A stretch of DNA of 64,000 nt from Jilunia laotingensis (GCF_014385165.1 NZ_JACRTF010000001.1:186001-250000); one strand, 5' to 3'. Shown: positions 9,182 to 19,296, numbered from the stretch's first letter. A program made the numbers and translations. Notes: generated by a model not told the origin, from the sequence alone.

Positions 9182-10367
9182 ATTCTTTTAATTTTCTGTA
9201 AAGGGTGCGCTCGGAAATATTCAAATCCTGCGCAGCGCTTTTTCTCTTTCCATGATGCTTTTCCAAGGCCTTGCGTATCATTTCTTTTTCCACCTCATCA
9301 AGTGAAAGAGATTCTTCAACATATTCTTCAGTGTCTTGAATATCATCATCCTCAGGACAAGGAGCTTTTACCGAATGGATAATAGTCGGCATTGTCGTTG
9401 GAGGAGCTTGTGCAACAATAGGCATATTCCCTTTTTCTGCCATCAAATTATGAACCATCTTTTTCAGCTCAGATACCTCTTGGCGCATATCAAATAAAAC
9501 AGAATATAGAATTTCACGTTCACTTTCAAAACCTTTGTTCTCTTTAACTCCAAACAATGCAGGAAGCCTTTGTACATTCTGAACCGGAAGATAAGATTGC
9601 AAAATGGCCGCATTTATCTCCCTGTTTGTCTCTATAATCGATATCTGTTCGGTGATATTCTTCAACTGCCGTACATTTCCCGGCCATGAGTAAGCGAGCA
9701 ATTCCTTTTTGGCATCTTCCGTCAACTGAATGGCAGGCATACGGTATTTCTCAGCAAAATCTCCGGCAAACTTACGAAAAAGTAATAATACATCATCACC
9801 TCGTTCACGCAATGGTGGTATTTGAATAGGAACCGTATTCAAACGATAATACAAGTCTTCCCGAAAACGTCCGTCTGCAATAGCTTGAGTCAAGTTCACG
9901 TTAGTAGCAGCCACAATCCGGACATCTGTCTTTTGAACTTTAGATGAACCTACCTTAATAAATTCTCCACTTTCAAGCACACGAAGCAGACGCGCTTGGG
10001 TAGGCAGAGGCAATTCACCAACTTCATCCAAGAAGATCGTGCCACCGTCCGCTTCGCCAAAGTATCCTTTACGCTCACCAATGGCTCCCGTAAAAGCACC
10101 TTTTTCATGTCCGAAAAGTTCTGAATCAATTGTTCCCTCAGGAATAGCACCACAGTTTACAGCAATGTATTGCCCGTGCTTCCGACGGCTATACTGATGG
10201 ATAATCTGCGGAAAGCTCTCCTTTCCTACTCCACTTTCTCCTGTTATCAAAACAGATAAGTCGGTAGGAGCAACCTGAATAGCTATATCAATGGCGCGCG
10301 ACAAAGCTTCAGTATTACCAATAATACCGAACCTAAGTTTAACTTGTTGAATTTCCGCTTTGGTCAT
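9168..10367 (-). CDS. Sigma-54 interaction (bacterial enhancer-binding) regulator without receiver domain
   Basis: This 399-residue protein consists of an AAA+ domain (about 15-245) with Walker A GESGVGKES, the sigma-54 contact loop GAFTGA, Walker B GTIFLDEVGELP and the arginine-finger region, then a linker, then a C-terminal Fis-type helix-turn-helix (about 360-399, RKSAAQDLNISERTLYRKL). There is no N-terminal receiver, GAF or PAS domain, so its control must be at expression level or by a partner. GAFTGA is intact, so it should be able to activate RpoN promoters. It sits between pdxA (31 bp upstream) and lptE (14 bp overlap). Confidence 0.9.
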   Translation of the reverse strand: MTKAEIQQVKLRFGIIGNTEALSRAIDIAIQVAPTDLSVLITGESGVGKESFPQIIHQYSRRKHGQYIAVNCGAIPEGTIDSELFGHEKGAFTGAIGERKGYFGEADGGTIFLDEVGELPLPTQARLLRVLESGEFIKVGSSKVQKTDVRIVAATNVNLTQAIADGRFREDLYYRLNTVPIQIPPLRERGDDVLLLFRKFAGDFAEKYRMPAIQLTEDAKKELLAYSWPGNVRQLKNITEQISIIETNREINAAILQSYLPVQNVQRLPALFGVKENKGFESEREILYSVLFDMRQEVSELKKMVHNLMAEKGNMPIVAQAPPTTMPTIIHSVKAPCPEDDDIQDTEEYVEESLSLDEVEKEMIRKALEKHHGKRKSAAQDLNISERTLYRKLKEYGLD

Positions 10368-10398
10368 AACTGTATAATAAATCCCTTCACTTTTTTAT

Positions 10399-11496
10399 TT
10401 ACATATCATCATCTACAGTATCAAGCTTTAACTTGTCACTATCATCTCGCTTTTCGTAATATTGTTTCCTTAACGGATTAACATGTGCCGCCTTATCAAA
10501 CTGTCGATTGCGAAATACATCAATAGCCACATAAATCGCTTGACGGAATGAATCTTCACAAGCAATTCCTTGACCGGCTATATCGTAAGCCGTTCCATGG
10601 GCTGGTGAAGTACGTACTACCGGAAGCCCTGCCGTATAATTCACTCCTTCGTCCATAGCTAAAGCTTTGAAAGGTGCTAATCCCTGATCATGATACATTG
10701 CTAATACTCCATCAAAATGTCTAAAATTCCCCGATCCCATAAAACCGTCAGCCGGATAAGGACCATAACAAAGTATACCTTTAGCAGCCATTTCCTGAAT
10801 AGCCGGGATAATCATTTCTTGCTCCTCGGTACCTAACAACCCTTCATCTCCTCCATGTGGATTCAATGCAAGAACAGCGATACGAGGAGCGCCTATACCG
10901 AAATCTTGTTTCAATGATCGATGGAAAATAGCTATTTTTTCCTGAATAAGTTCTTTCGTTATGGATGAAGCAATCTCTCGAACGGGAATATGTCCTGTCA
11001 CAAGAGCCACCCGGAAATCCTCTTTCATTAGGATCATCAGCGACTTATGACCATCTCCCAATCTTTCTTCAATATATTCGGTATGTCCGGGAAATGCAAA
11101 TCCCTCAGACTGAATGGTATGCTTATTGATCGGTGCCGTTACAATAACATCTATCAGCCCTTCCCTAAATTCTTCAATAGCCTTCTCTAATGCACCAAGA
11201 GCAGCTTTACCAGCTTCCGGATCTGGTTTAGAAAACTCCACCTTTACTTCATCATCAGTGCAGTTTACTACACTAAGGCGATTATTCACCGCTTCAGATG
11301 CCGAATTAACAATGCTAAAATTAGTAGGTAAATCCAAAGATTTACGATGATAAGCAGCCACCTTCGGTGAGCCGTAAATAATTGGAGTACACAACTCCAA
11401 CATTACAGGATCGGCAAAAGTCTTCAGAATCACTTCGTACCCTACACCGTTAATATCTCCCTGTGTAATGCCAATCCTTATTTTATTATCTTCCAT
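10399..11496 (-). CDS. pdxA: 4-hydroxythreonine-4-phosphate dehydrogenase
   Basis: This 365-residue enzyme oxidises 4-phosphohydroxy-L-threonine for pyridoxal 5'-phosphate synthesis. Metal-ligand histidines are visible in FPGHTEYIEERLG, the loop around LVTGHIPVREI and the motif YHDQGLAPFKAL, followed by the GLPVVRTSPAHGTAYDIA signature. The C-terminal 30 residues are charged. It is the second gene of the operon: the DUF4837 gene ends 8 bp upstream and the sigma-54-type activator starts 31 bp downstream. Confidence 0.96.
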   Translation of the reverse strand: MEDNKIRIGITQGDINGVGYEVILKTFADPVMLELCTPIIYGSPKVAAYHRKSLDLPTNFSIVNSASEAVNNRLSVVNCTDDEVKVEFSKPDPEAGKAALGALEKAIEEFREGLIDVIVTAPINKHTIQSEGFAFPGHTEYIEERLGDGHKSLMILMKEDFRVALVTGHIPVREIASSITKELIQEKIAIFHRSLKQDFGIGAPRIAVLALNPHGGDEGLLGTEEQEMIIPAIQEMAAKGILCYGPYPADGFMGSGNFRHFDGVLAMYHDQGLAPFKALAMDEGVNYTAGLPVVRTSPAHGTAYDIAGQGIACEDSFRQAIYVAIDVFRNRQFDKAAHVNPLRKQYYEKRDDSDKLKLDTVDDDM

Positions 11497-11504
11497 GTGT
11501 GTCT

Positions 11505-12551
11505 TTATTTTTTATTAGGTTGTTCTTCCCTAGTAACGCCCATCGGAACTTCTCCTTGAGTTTTTTCATTAGGAAGTTTAAGTGTGTATAACGACGCTTC
11601 CAACATGCGCATTAGGTTTCGTTTTAATTTATCAGGAGAATATATAAATACTTCAGCTGTTATTATACGTTGGTTAGCCTTGTCCAAACGAGTATGAGAG
11701 ACAAACGGGCCACCCATAAAATCACCTTTCATACGCCACAGACCTCTAGCTTCCATCGTATAATCACCATGTACATCAATAGGACGTACATCCACTGTCA
11801 ATGAATCAGTAGTCATATACATTCCCTCTTTCGCACCCGGAATATTGGCTTTCATAACCGAATCACGCTTATGGATAAAGTATTCTTTAGTAAAAGTATC
11901 TTTATCAGTATATGGATAAGAGTATATCACAAAATTTTGATCACCAGTTGCCGTATTTGTAGAAGCCCAGAAAAAATCATCTCCTTCCTTAGTAGAAGTC
12001 AATTCACCCGGAAGCCAAATATCCGAATCAAATTTGCTACCCACTTTCGTAGAAATATAATCACTATGCTTATTTTTAAGCACACTTATCTGACGATTCA
12101 TTTCAGCACGTGTAAAGAAATCAATTATTTGCTGCTTATTTTCCTCTACAAACTTTTCGAACTCTTCATTATTGGGGGCTTGGATAGTTAGGATAAGCTG
12201 AGGAGCCGCATATACATCCTTAGCATATTTAAATGCCGGTTTTGTATAAATATCACGAACATCTACAATTATAATATTTCGTATTAATTTCAATGTTGAA
12301 TCATAATCTTTTGGGGAAGTATACATAATCCTAAAAGAACGTTCAGACTGAGGTAATCCTGGCACATCCGTATCTAATACGTCATACAAGGCTCTGCCCG
12401 CAGGACTCTCCCACAAGGTATTATCTACTACGACAAGAATCTCATAGGCACGACCACTGGAGGTCGGAGTAAATACACCCTTCTTGCCATTACAAGAAGA
12501 AAAAGTCAATGCTACAAGAGCCATACTGAGGTAAAACAGATACTTTTTCAT
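11505..12551 (-). CDS. DUF4837 family lipoprotein
   Basis: This 348-residue protein has a lipoprotein signal peptide (lipobox TFSSC, Cys20). The first conserved block, SSGRAYEILVVVDNTLWESPAG, is characteristic of DUF4837, a Bacteroidetes family of unknown function. A later block MTTDSLTVDVRPIDVHGDYTMEARGLWRMKGD is also typical. It is the first gene of the six-gene envelope operon and has a -7 element 25 bases upstream. Confidence 0.85.
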   Translation of the reverse strand: MKKYLFYLSMALVALTFSSCNGKKGVFTPTSSGRAYEILVVVDNTLWESPAGRALYDVLDTDVPGLPQSERSFRIMYTSPKDYDSTLKLIRNIIIVDVRDIYTKPAFKYAKDVYAAPQLILTIQAPNNEEFEKFVEENKQQIIDFFTRAEMNRQISVLKNKHSDYISTKVGSKFDSDIWLPGELTSTKEGDDFFWASTNTATGDQNFVIYSYPYTDKDTFTKEYFIHKRDSVMKANIPGAKEGMYMTTDSLTVDVRPIDVHGDYTMEARGLWRMKGDFMGGPFVSHTRLDKANQRIITAEVFIYSPDKLKRNLMRMLEASLYTLKLPNEKTQGEVPMGVTREEQPNKK

Positions 12552-12575
12552 ACTGATTCTTATTTAATGTTTTTA

Positions 12576-12583
12576 CAAAACTA
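12576..12583 (-). promoter_or_regulatory. Predicted -7 element for the DUF4837-pdxA-lptE-secG operon
   Basis: The reverse strand reads TAGTTTTG, an exact TAnnTTTG match, 25 bases before the DUF4837 ATG. Confidence 0.45.
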
Positions 12584-12626
12584 CGACATGTTCGTATATT
12601 ATCATCCGATTAGTTAATAATTTATA

Positions 12627-13661
12627 TTAATTCTTGTTATTCTCTCCCTGTTTTGAAGTAGATAACATGCCACAAGCTGCAAATATATCTTCACCACGTG
12701 AAGCGCGTATAGTTGTAAATACACCATGCGATGTGAGATAATCTCGAAAAGTGGTCATTGTTTCCATATCAGCTCCTTTCAAATCAACTCCCGGAATAGC
12801 ATGAAAACGTATCAAATTCACTCGACAATCAACTCCCCGTAGCAATTTCACAAGCTCTTTAGCGTAAATCAATGAATCATTAACATCCCTAAAAACAATA
12901 TATTCAAATGAAAGTCTGCGTTGTTTGCTAAAATCATAATTCTTTAACAGATCAACAATCTCAGTTATAGAAAAAGCTCGTTCAGCAGGCATCAATTCAG
13001 ATCGCTGAGAAGGAAATGGCGAATGCAAACTAATGGCTAAATGACAATCACTTTCCTCAATAAAACGCTGCAATCCTTTCCGTAACCCAATAGAAGACAG
13101 TGTAATCCTTTTAGGGCTCCATCCGTATCCGTAAGAAGACGTGAGGATTTCTAACGTTTTCAAGACTTCATCCAAGTTATCCAACGGTTCTCCCATGCCC
13201 ATCAGTACGACATTAGTCAACTTATCTCTTTCGGGTAAAGAATTGATTTGATTCAGAATTTGATTTGCGGTCAGATTAGTAGTAAAACCTTGCTTTCCAG
13301 TCATACAAAACTTACAATTCATCTTGCATCCGACTTGGGAAGATACACAAAGTGTTGCTCGATCATCATCGGGAATATATACAGCTTCCACAAAAATATT
13401 TTCTCCTACCCTATAAAGATATTTAATTGTTCCATCTACTGAACACATGGCATCGACCGGAGCTTCTCCTCCCACTTCATATTCGGCCTTCAATGCCTCA
13501 CGGTTGTTAAGCGAAAGATTGGTCATTTCATCAATAGAGCTTACCTTCTTATCGTATAACCATGCTGCGATCTGCTTTGCAGCAAACCGAGGCATTCCTA
13601 GTGATTTTACTACTGATTGCAATTCAGCAAGAGTCATTCCTAAAAGGGGATATTTAGACAT
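12627..13661 (-). CDS. rlmN: Dual-specificity 23S rRNA/tRNA adenosine C2-methyltransferase
   Basis: This 344-residue radical SAM enzyme methylates A2503 of 23S rRNA and A37 of some tRNAs. The Cx3Cx2C iron-sulphur motif is CKMNCKFC (about residues 113-120), followed by GMGEPLDN. The catalytic cysteine near the C-terminus is in ASRGEDIFAACGML. It is a single-gene unit with its own -7 element, and a terminator precedes it. Confidence 0.96.
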   Translation of the reverse strand: MSKYPLLGMTLAELQSVVKSLGMPRFAAKQIAAWLYDKKVSSIDEMTNLSLNNREALKAEYEVGGEAPVDAMCSVDGTIKYLYRVGENIFVEAVYIPDDDRATLCVSSQVGCKMNCKFCMTGKQGFTTNLTANQILNQINSLPERDKLTNVVLMGMGEPLDNLDEVLKTLEILTSSYGYGWSPKRITLSSIGLRKGLQRFIEESDCHLAISLHSPFPSQRSELMPAERAFSITEIVDLLKNYDFSKQRRLSFEYIVFRDVNDSLIYAKELVKLLRGVDCRVNLIRFHAIPGVDLKGADMETMTTFRDYLTSHGVFTTIRASRGEDIFAACGMLSTSKQGENNKN

Positions 13662-13689
13662 ATTCTGTACAATTCAACGTTTATTCATG

Positions 13690-13697
13690 CAAATGTA
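13690..13697 (-). promoter_or_regulatory. Predicted -7 element for rlmN
   Basis: The reverse strand reads TACATTTG, an exact TAnnTTTG match, 29 bases before the ATG. Confidence 0.45.
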
Positions 13698-13737
13698 AGG
13701 AATTAAACTTGATTTCAGAACAGTAAAAAAGAAAAAG

Positions 13738-13816
13738 TTACGGGCTATAAGTTGCAAACTACAAGAAATCGCATCGTAAAACGCATAACTTATAGTTTGT
13801 AACTTATAGCCCGTAA
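13738..13816 (-). terminator. Terminator after the PpiD-like gene
   Basis: This long imperfect inverted repeat has 28-base arms with two differences around a 23-base loop, and the arms begin with TTACGGGCTATAAG. In the reverse direction it is followed by a T-rich run. It separates the coaX-ppiD operon from rlmN. Confidence 0.8.
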
Positions 13817-13834
13817 GCTTCTTTTCAGTTTTTT

Positions 13835-15973
13835 TTAGAAGAACAGATAACGGGTATCTTTCACTTCTCCCTTCAAATAAAGATCATTCATGACACGACC
13901 AGCCATACGAGCATGCATATTTTCCAATGTAGCTTCTTCCGATTTTACGTCGAATGTCTCATTCAATTTATCTTTAGCATATAATTGTAAAACAAATACG
14001 CCTGCATTTCCCTTAATAGGGGCGCTCAATTTGTTCAATTCCGCTACTGAAGCATAGGCACCAATCAAAGGTTCGCTACTCCGCAAAGCCGGTACATATG
14101 CAGGAGCCGCAAAAGTAACATGTTTGATAGAATCAGTAACAACGTTTGCAATAGCCTTGTACTGATCGAAAGAAGTTGCATTGGCAGCTTTCATATTTTC
14201 CATGATCTTTTCAGCCTTCTTATCCTTTATAATTTCAGCTCTCAATTGATCTTGAACTTGTTTCAAAGAACGATAACCTTCAGGAGTAACACCTACTAAT
14301 GTCACCACTAACATCCTGTCACTCTCTCCACATTCATACAATCCTGAAACGTCACCTGGTTTAGCAGAGAAAGCCCATTTTAAAGCATCTTTCGTTCCTC
14401 TAATTCCAGCGATTCCATGCTCAGAACTATAAAGGTCATTTCTGTCAAGTAATCTATAACCAGCTTCTTCAGCATTAGCTACTACTTTATCCATGGTAGG
14501 ATTAGCAGCAATAAACTGGCTAAATTCATTATAAGCTTTATTATAAGTTTCTTTACTAAAATCTACAGTACGTTTAATAACTGCTACTTTATATTTATCT
14601 TTAACAGCCTTTTTATCTGTTACTTTCAATATAATATTTGCTTGACCTAAAGCGACATTAGCAGTCTCATTAACTCCAAGATTATTAATAGCAGAAATAT
14701 ATTTCAAGTTGTCACCGTCAAGTTGAGCTTTTTCATAATTTGCAGAAGAAATCCAGTTGGATTCTCCAGTTTGATTATATCTCTTTGCAAGCTCGGTAAA
14801 ATCAGCACCACCCTTAATCGCATTATAAATACTATCTGCTAAAGTTCTTGTTTTGGCTGCATCTTCAGTAACAACTTGAATCTGGCTATACTGAATAGAG
14901 TCTGCTGCCGCAGTTTTTGCAATCACTTTGAACGAATTTATAGTATTATCCGCACTATTATAATAAGGACCGTATACTTTGCCTACAACAGCAGAGTCTA
15001 AACGTGCTACAACATCCCTAGGAAAGGCTGTCTTATTATAATATAAATCAGTATAAGGTTGTTCAGATCCACTAGAACGAATGAAAGAAGTATAATCATT
15101 TTCTGCTCCTGCTAATTGTTCAGCATATTCACCAACTTCTTTTTCTATTGCAGCTCTATCTTCAGGACTAGCCGTAACCTGAACATCAATATATTTGATA
15201 TCACGAGTTTCTACATATTGTCTGAACTGTTCTTTTTTCTTATCATACAGTTCCTTCAACTCAGACTCCTTCACAACGATTGTCGAATCAACAATGGAAG
15301 AATAAGGAACTGCTGCAAGCATCAAATCCATCTGATTTACACGTGCATCAAACGCATCTTGTGCTTCAACCGGATTAGAGAAAAGAGATTTAGAGATTAA
15401 TGCCTGGTATTTTTCAGCAAGACGACTTTGAATCAAAGTTTTCTCCATATATGACCAAAACTTATACGTAGCATCATATTCTTCCAAATATTGAGCAGGA
15501 ATCTGTTTTCTATCCAACTTAGAATAGTCCACAAGGAACTTCTTCAACATATCTTTATCAAAAGCTCCGGTTTGTTGATTCACAAAAGGAGTTTGCTGCA
15601 ACAAAGGATGAACACCGGCATCAATGATTGATTGAATTTCAGTTTTCGACACGGTTAATCCTAGTTTTTTAGCTTCTTTTTCAAGCAGTTTATTATTTAC
15701 AAAAGTACGCCATACTTCGTCTTTCACCTGATTAGTTTGCTCATCCGTCAAAGAGTTTACTCTTCTCGAGAACTTCATAACGTCTGTAAACTCTTCTACC
15801 ATTGCCTGATATTCAGTAGCGGAAAGTGCGTCCCCGTTCACTTCACCCACGTCGTGTGATTGGTGTGGCTGAAGTACTTTCCATGCGTCACCCGCAATAA
15901 AAGCAAACAGCGCCAAGCCAATAACGATCACCAATAAAGGTCCTTTCGATCTAATGTTTTGTAATGTTGCCAT
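13835..15973 (-). CDS. PpiD/SurA-type periplasmic peptidyl-prolyl isomerase
   Basis: This 712-residue protein has one N-terminal membrane anchor (about residues 13-32), a SurA_N-type helical domain (about 45-230) and a parvulin-like domain in the middle (about 340-450). It is an inner-membrane-anchored periplasmic folding factor for outer-membrane and secreted proteins. The length is normal for the Bacteroidetes PpiD form. It is the last gene of the coaX operon, 120 bp after the CNNM/CBS gene, and a terminator follows. No gene symbol is assigned because the SurA and PpiD forms are hard to separate by eye. Confidence 0.88.
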   Translation of the reverse strand: MATLQNIRSKGPLLVIVIGLALFAFIAGDAWKVLQPHQSHDVGEVNGDALSATEYQAMVEEFTDVMKFSRRVNSLTDEQTNQVKDEVWRTFVNNKLLEKEAKKLGLTVSKTEIQSIIDAGVHPLLQQTPFVNQQTGAFDKDMLKKFLVDYSKLDRKQIPAQYLEEYDATYKFWSYMEKTLIQSRLAEKYQALISKSLFSNPVEAQDAFDARVNQMDLMLAAVPYSSIVDSTIVVKESELKELYDKKKEQFRQYVETRDIKYIDVQVTASPEDRAAIEKEVGEYAEQLAGAENDYTSFIRSSGSEQPYTDLYYNKTAFPRDVVARLDSAVVGKVYGPYYNSADNTINSFKVIAKTAAADSIQYSQIQVVTEDAAKTRTLADSIYNAIKGGADFTELAKRYNQTGESNWISSANYEKAQLDGDNLKYISAINNLGVNETANVALGQANIILKVTDKKAVKDKYKVAVIKRTVDFSKETYNKAYNEFSQFIAANPTMDKVVANAEEAGYRLLDRNDLYSSEHGIAGIRGTKDALKWAFSAKPGDVSGLYECGESDRMLVVTLVGVTPEGYRSLKQVQDQLRAEIIKDKKAEKIMENMKAANATSFDQYKAIANVVTDSIKHVTFAAPAYVPALRSSEPLIGAYASVAELNKLSAPIKGNAGVFVLQLYAKDKLNETFDVKSEEATLENMHARMAGRVMNDLYLKGEVKDTRYLFF

Positions 15974-16093
15974 TTTAATTAATACAGTTTATTTGTTTAT
16001 TATTATTTTCTTCTTAGTTGTTTTAGCGCACGAAGATACAAAAAATGCTAATACCCATCTATTTATTATCAAAAAAAATAGGAATATAAACCA

Positions 16094-17350
16094 TTATTCC
16101 ATCACTTTCAGCCGCACAAGTTCAATTTTTGTCGGTGTTACCTTTATAATCTTAAACTGATAACGCCCAATAGAGATGACTTCATGCAACTTGGGAAAGC
16201 TTTGATATTGATTTAGAATCATACCTCCTACCGTTAAATAATCATCCGATTCAGGTAATTCAAGTCCAAACGTCTCATTCACTTTCTCTATTTCCAAACG
16301 TGCAGAAAGCACATACTCCCCTTCTCCTAACTGTTTACATATATAGGATGTATTGTCGTGTTCATCTTCAATATCACCAAAAATTTCTTCTACAAGATCC
16401 TCCAAAGATACAATACCGGATGTTCCTCCAAACTCATCTACAACAACGGCAATTGTCTTCTTCTGCTGCATAAACAATTTCATTAACTTATGCGCCGCCA
16501 TTGTTTCCGGAACAATCGGTACATCCTTGACATTATTCCGCCAGTCCTTAGGATTCCGAAACATTTCCGATGAATGGATATACCCTACTACATTATCTAT
16601 ATTTCCATCATAAACGATTATTTTTGAAATACCGGATTCAACAAAACGACTTTTCAAATCTTCTAGAGATGTTTGCAAATCAACTGCCACGACTTCAGTG
16701 CGTGGAACAATACAATCTCGTATTTTTATAGTTGAAAAGTCTAGTGCATTCTGGAAAATTTTCACCTCCGTATCCAATTCCTCACTATCATTCGCATTAT
16801 CAATTCCCGACTGAACAAAATAATCCAAATCAACTTTACCGAAAGCCTTTGCCGAAGCTTCTTTGTTTATCTTCATTCCAAACAAGCGCAGAAAGAGGTA
16901 CGATAACCCCGAAGACAATTTTGAAATAGGATAGAGAATAATATAACAGAGAAATAATGGAATAGCACAAACATTTAACATCAGATTAGGGTTAATTTTG
17001 AATAGCGTTTTGGGCAGAAATTCACCTGTTACTAGAATAATCAGTGTCGAAATAATAGTCTGCACTAATACCATCAAAAAATGATTTGTTATAAATCCAG
17101 CCAACAAATTATCACCGATTATCTGTGCCATTAATATACCATAAATAACCAATGCAATGTTATTTCCAACCAACATTGTAGAAATAAAATCATTCGGATT
17201 CCTGAAAAATATAGAAAGAATACGAGACGAAAGTCCCTCTTTCCGCTCAAGCTCAAAACGAAGCTTGTCGACCGAGACAAAAGCGATTTCCATCCCCGAA
17301 AAGAAGGCCGAGAAAGCCATAGTTATCAAAAGGTAAATGATAATATTCAT
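16094..17350 (-). CDS. CNNM/CBS-domain membrane protein (CorC/GldE-like)
   Basis: This protein of about 418 residues has a DUF21/CNNM domain with four hydrophobic segments (about 1-180), two CBS domains (about 195-330, with PRTEVVAVDLQTSLEDL and VVDEFGGTSGIVSLEDLVEEIFGDIEDE) and a C-terminal CorC_HlyC domain. Relatives are Mg2+/Co2+ transport-associated proteins and the gliding protein GldE, which most Bacteroides keep without gliding. The first ATG is at 17350. An upstream TTG at 17356 would overlap the lptC stop. The gene is tightly coupled to lptC. Confidence 0.87.
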   Translation of the reverse strand: MNIIIYLLITMAFSAFFSGMEIAFVSVDKLRFELERKEGLSSRILSIFFRNPNDFISTMLVGNNIALVIYGILMAQIIGDNLLAGFITNHFLMVLVQTIISTLIILVTGEFLPKTLFKINPNLMLNVCAIPLFLCYIILYPISKLSSGLSYLFLRLFGMKINKEASAKAFGKVDLDYFVQSGIDNANDSEELDTEVKIFQNALDFSTIKIRDCIVPRTEVVAVDLQTSLEDLKSRFVESGISKIIVYDGNIDNVVGYIHSSEMFRNPKDWRNNVKDVPIVPETMAAHKLMKLFMQQKKTIAVVVDEFGGTSGIVSLEDLVEEIFGDIEDEHDNTSYICKQLGEGEYVLSARLEIEKVNETFGLELPESDDYLTVGGMILNQYQSFPKLHEVISIGRYQFKIIKVTPTKIELVRLKVME

Positions 17351-17352
17351 AG

Positions 17353-17967
17353 TCAACTTACTGAATCCGTCGATGCTTTTTGTTCATCTTCATCCACATA
17401 AAAAATCCCTTCAATATTTTTTATTTCATAAATCGTCATTTGCTGATTGGAATCAAAGCCATGTCCAGTTATAATCCGGTCAGGTTGTTCTATTCGTATA
17501 AATCGATCTGAATACACCTTTTCTGTGGCCTGATTCCAATAAAGAAGCTCCGTGTTAAACCGTTCTCCCTTCCTGTTCTTTATATCAACATGACCGATCA
17601 ACTTCCACAATTTCTGTTTATCAAAATAGTATGCAGTATCAGCTTTGATACTTGCATCTACATTCATTAACGAATCAAATTGTTCAAGATAAACTCCCTT
17701 TTCAAAAGCCCAGTAGGATGGCTTCTTTCTGTCAAAAACAAGCCATTCTTCCGTATCAACCTTATAACGTGTTACTCCTGAGTCTGAGATATAAGTAACC
17801 ACTCCATCCGTCTCCATCATAGGTAAAGAATCACGTTCAGTGATTGCTTCGCCCATATCTTTCTTTTTTCCTCCACAAGAAGAAAATAAAAGAAGCATAA
17901 CAATTATCCCAAGGAAAATTGTTATGCTCAAGCCTTTATTAAAAAAGTAGTTACGTGAATGTAACAT
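17353..17967 (-). CDS. lptC: LptC, LPS export periplasmic protein
   Basis: This 204-residue protein has an N-terminal signal/anchor (about 11-31, ending in LLLFSSCGG, so possibly a lipoprotein). It has the beta-jellyroll features of LptC, such as KGVYLEQFDSLMNVDASIKADTAYYF. LptC relays lipopolysaccharide between the LptBFG ABC transporter and LptA. It lies 3 bp after the preceding TPR protein gene, and the CNNM/CBS gene starts immediately after its stop. Confidence 0.88.
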   Translation of the reverse strand: MLHSRNYFFNKGLSITIFLGIIVMLLLFSSCGGKKKDMGEAITERDSLPMMETDGVVTYISDSGVTRYKVDTEEWLVFDRKKPSYWAFEKGVYLEQFDSLMNVDASIKADTAYYFDKQKLWKLIGHVDIKNRKGERFNTELLYWNQATEKVYSDRFIRIEQPDRIITGHGFDSNQQMTIYEIKNIEGIFYVDEDEQKASTDSVS

Positions 17968-17970
17968 ATA

Positions 17971-19296
17971 TTATCTGATCGTTGTAGTCTCTCCGATCCA
18001 CCCGCCAATAGTGATACGATCGCCCGCTTTATAACCAAGCATAAAGAGATCTTTCGCCTCAGGAGTATATGCAGAATATTGACCGATAAGCTTATTAGCT
18101 TCTTCGGCTACACTCGGATCAACAGCTTTAGCTCTTTGCAACTTGTCTATAGCAGCAAAAAATGTACATTTGTTCAAAACAGCTTCATCTGTCCATTTCG
18201 GATTACCTGCATACAGCTGAGCAATCAAAATATAAGGTGCGCCAAAATTTTCATTAAAGCTGATAGCTTTCTGTGCATAGCTTCTTGCTTGAGAAATCTT
18301 TTTGGCAGATGCTAATACAGCCGCAGCCTTGTATGCAATATCTGCTTTCTTGGCATTATCGGTTTCTAACGTTAAAGCTTCATCAAAGAATTTAACAGCA
18401 CCATCCATATCTCCTTTTTTATATGCCATTGCAGCACAACCGACTGCAGCATCAGCACTTGGTTCCAGTTTGTAAGCATAATAAGATGCATCCAAATAAG
18501 CATCGCTTTCTTTACATCCCATCATCGCCATCACTTTGATGATTTCTTTCAAAGCTTCAAGATTAGTCTGATTTTGCTGTACCTTCGGAGCATAAATGTT
18601 CTGCAAAGATTCACAAGTTGCCGCTCCGCTATTTATGAACATTCCATCCAGATTACCTCTAACACCTTGCAATGCAGCTTTCATTTTTTCATTACTTTCA
18701 TTGGCAATAGCCTCATCCGTATATTTTATATCATCCAGATAATCCTTAATAAATTGTTCTTTATGAGATTCATCACCCTGCAATTTTTTCAAAGATACAT
18801 CCAAGAAAAAATGGATAATATTAGGCGATGAATTCGATTTTTCAGCATCAACAGATTCCTTCAACCATTTATAAGCTAAGTTGACATCTACAGATGGAGC
18901 ATACTGAAGATAATCAAGCGCCTTCTCTCCCAGTGCTTTTTCTACAGAAGGCACACCTTTCATTTTCTTTTGGAATTCAGGTATGTACTGTATCCGTACA
19001 TCATGTACATGCATCAATTCATCAAAATACTTTTTATATTCTGGATTATTCCGATCCTTAATACCATCCATCAATCCCTCCAAAATCAAGAATCCATCCT
19101 TAAATGTATAATAACGGAGAGTAGGGCAAGTTTCCAACACAATTTTCCACGGCGCGTAGGCATCTTTAAAATTACCTACTTTTACAGCTTCATGTGATAC
19201 ACTACTGTTAGGATTGCAGATACTGTCGTTCTGCGCCGCCACAGAGGTTGCACCTGCTGAAAGGAACAACACAGCCACAAGCGTTTTAATTTTCAT
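17971..19296 (-). CDS. Periplasmic tetratricopeptide repeat protein
   Basis: This 441-residue protein has a signal peptide (cleavage near VAAQ, residue 22) and a helical repeat body. Tetratricopeptide-like units are clearest at about residues 280-390 (AAMAYKKGDMDGAVKFFDEAL, then DIAYKAAAVLASAKKISQARSYA). It is probably periplasmic or outer-membrane associated. It lies between an outer-membrane barrel gene (45 bp upstream) and lptC (3 bp downstream), which suggests a role in envelope assembly. No specific function is known to me. Confidence 0.8.
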   Translation of the reverse strand: MKIKTLVAVLFLSAGATSVAAQNDSICNPNSSVSHEAVKVGNFKDAYAPWKIVLETCPTLRYYTFKDGFLILEGLMDGIKDRNNPEYKKYFDELMHVHDVRIQYIPEFQKKMKGVPSVEKALGEKALDYLQYAPSVDVNLAYKWLKESVDAEKSNSSPNIIHFFLDVSLKKLQGDESHKEQFIKDYLDDIKYTDEAIANESNEKMKAALQGVRGNLDGMFINSGAATCESLQNIYAPKVQQNQTNLEALKEIIKVMAMMGCKESDAYLDASYYAYKLEPSADAAVGCAAMAYKKGDMDGAVKFFDEALTLETDNAKKADIAYKAAAVLASAKKISQARSYAQKAISFNENFGAPYILIAQLYAGNPKWTDEAVLNKCTFFAAIDKLQRAKAVDPSVAEEANKLIGQYSAYTPEAKDLFMLGYKAGDRITIGGWIGETTTIR

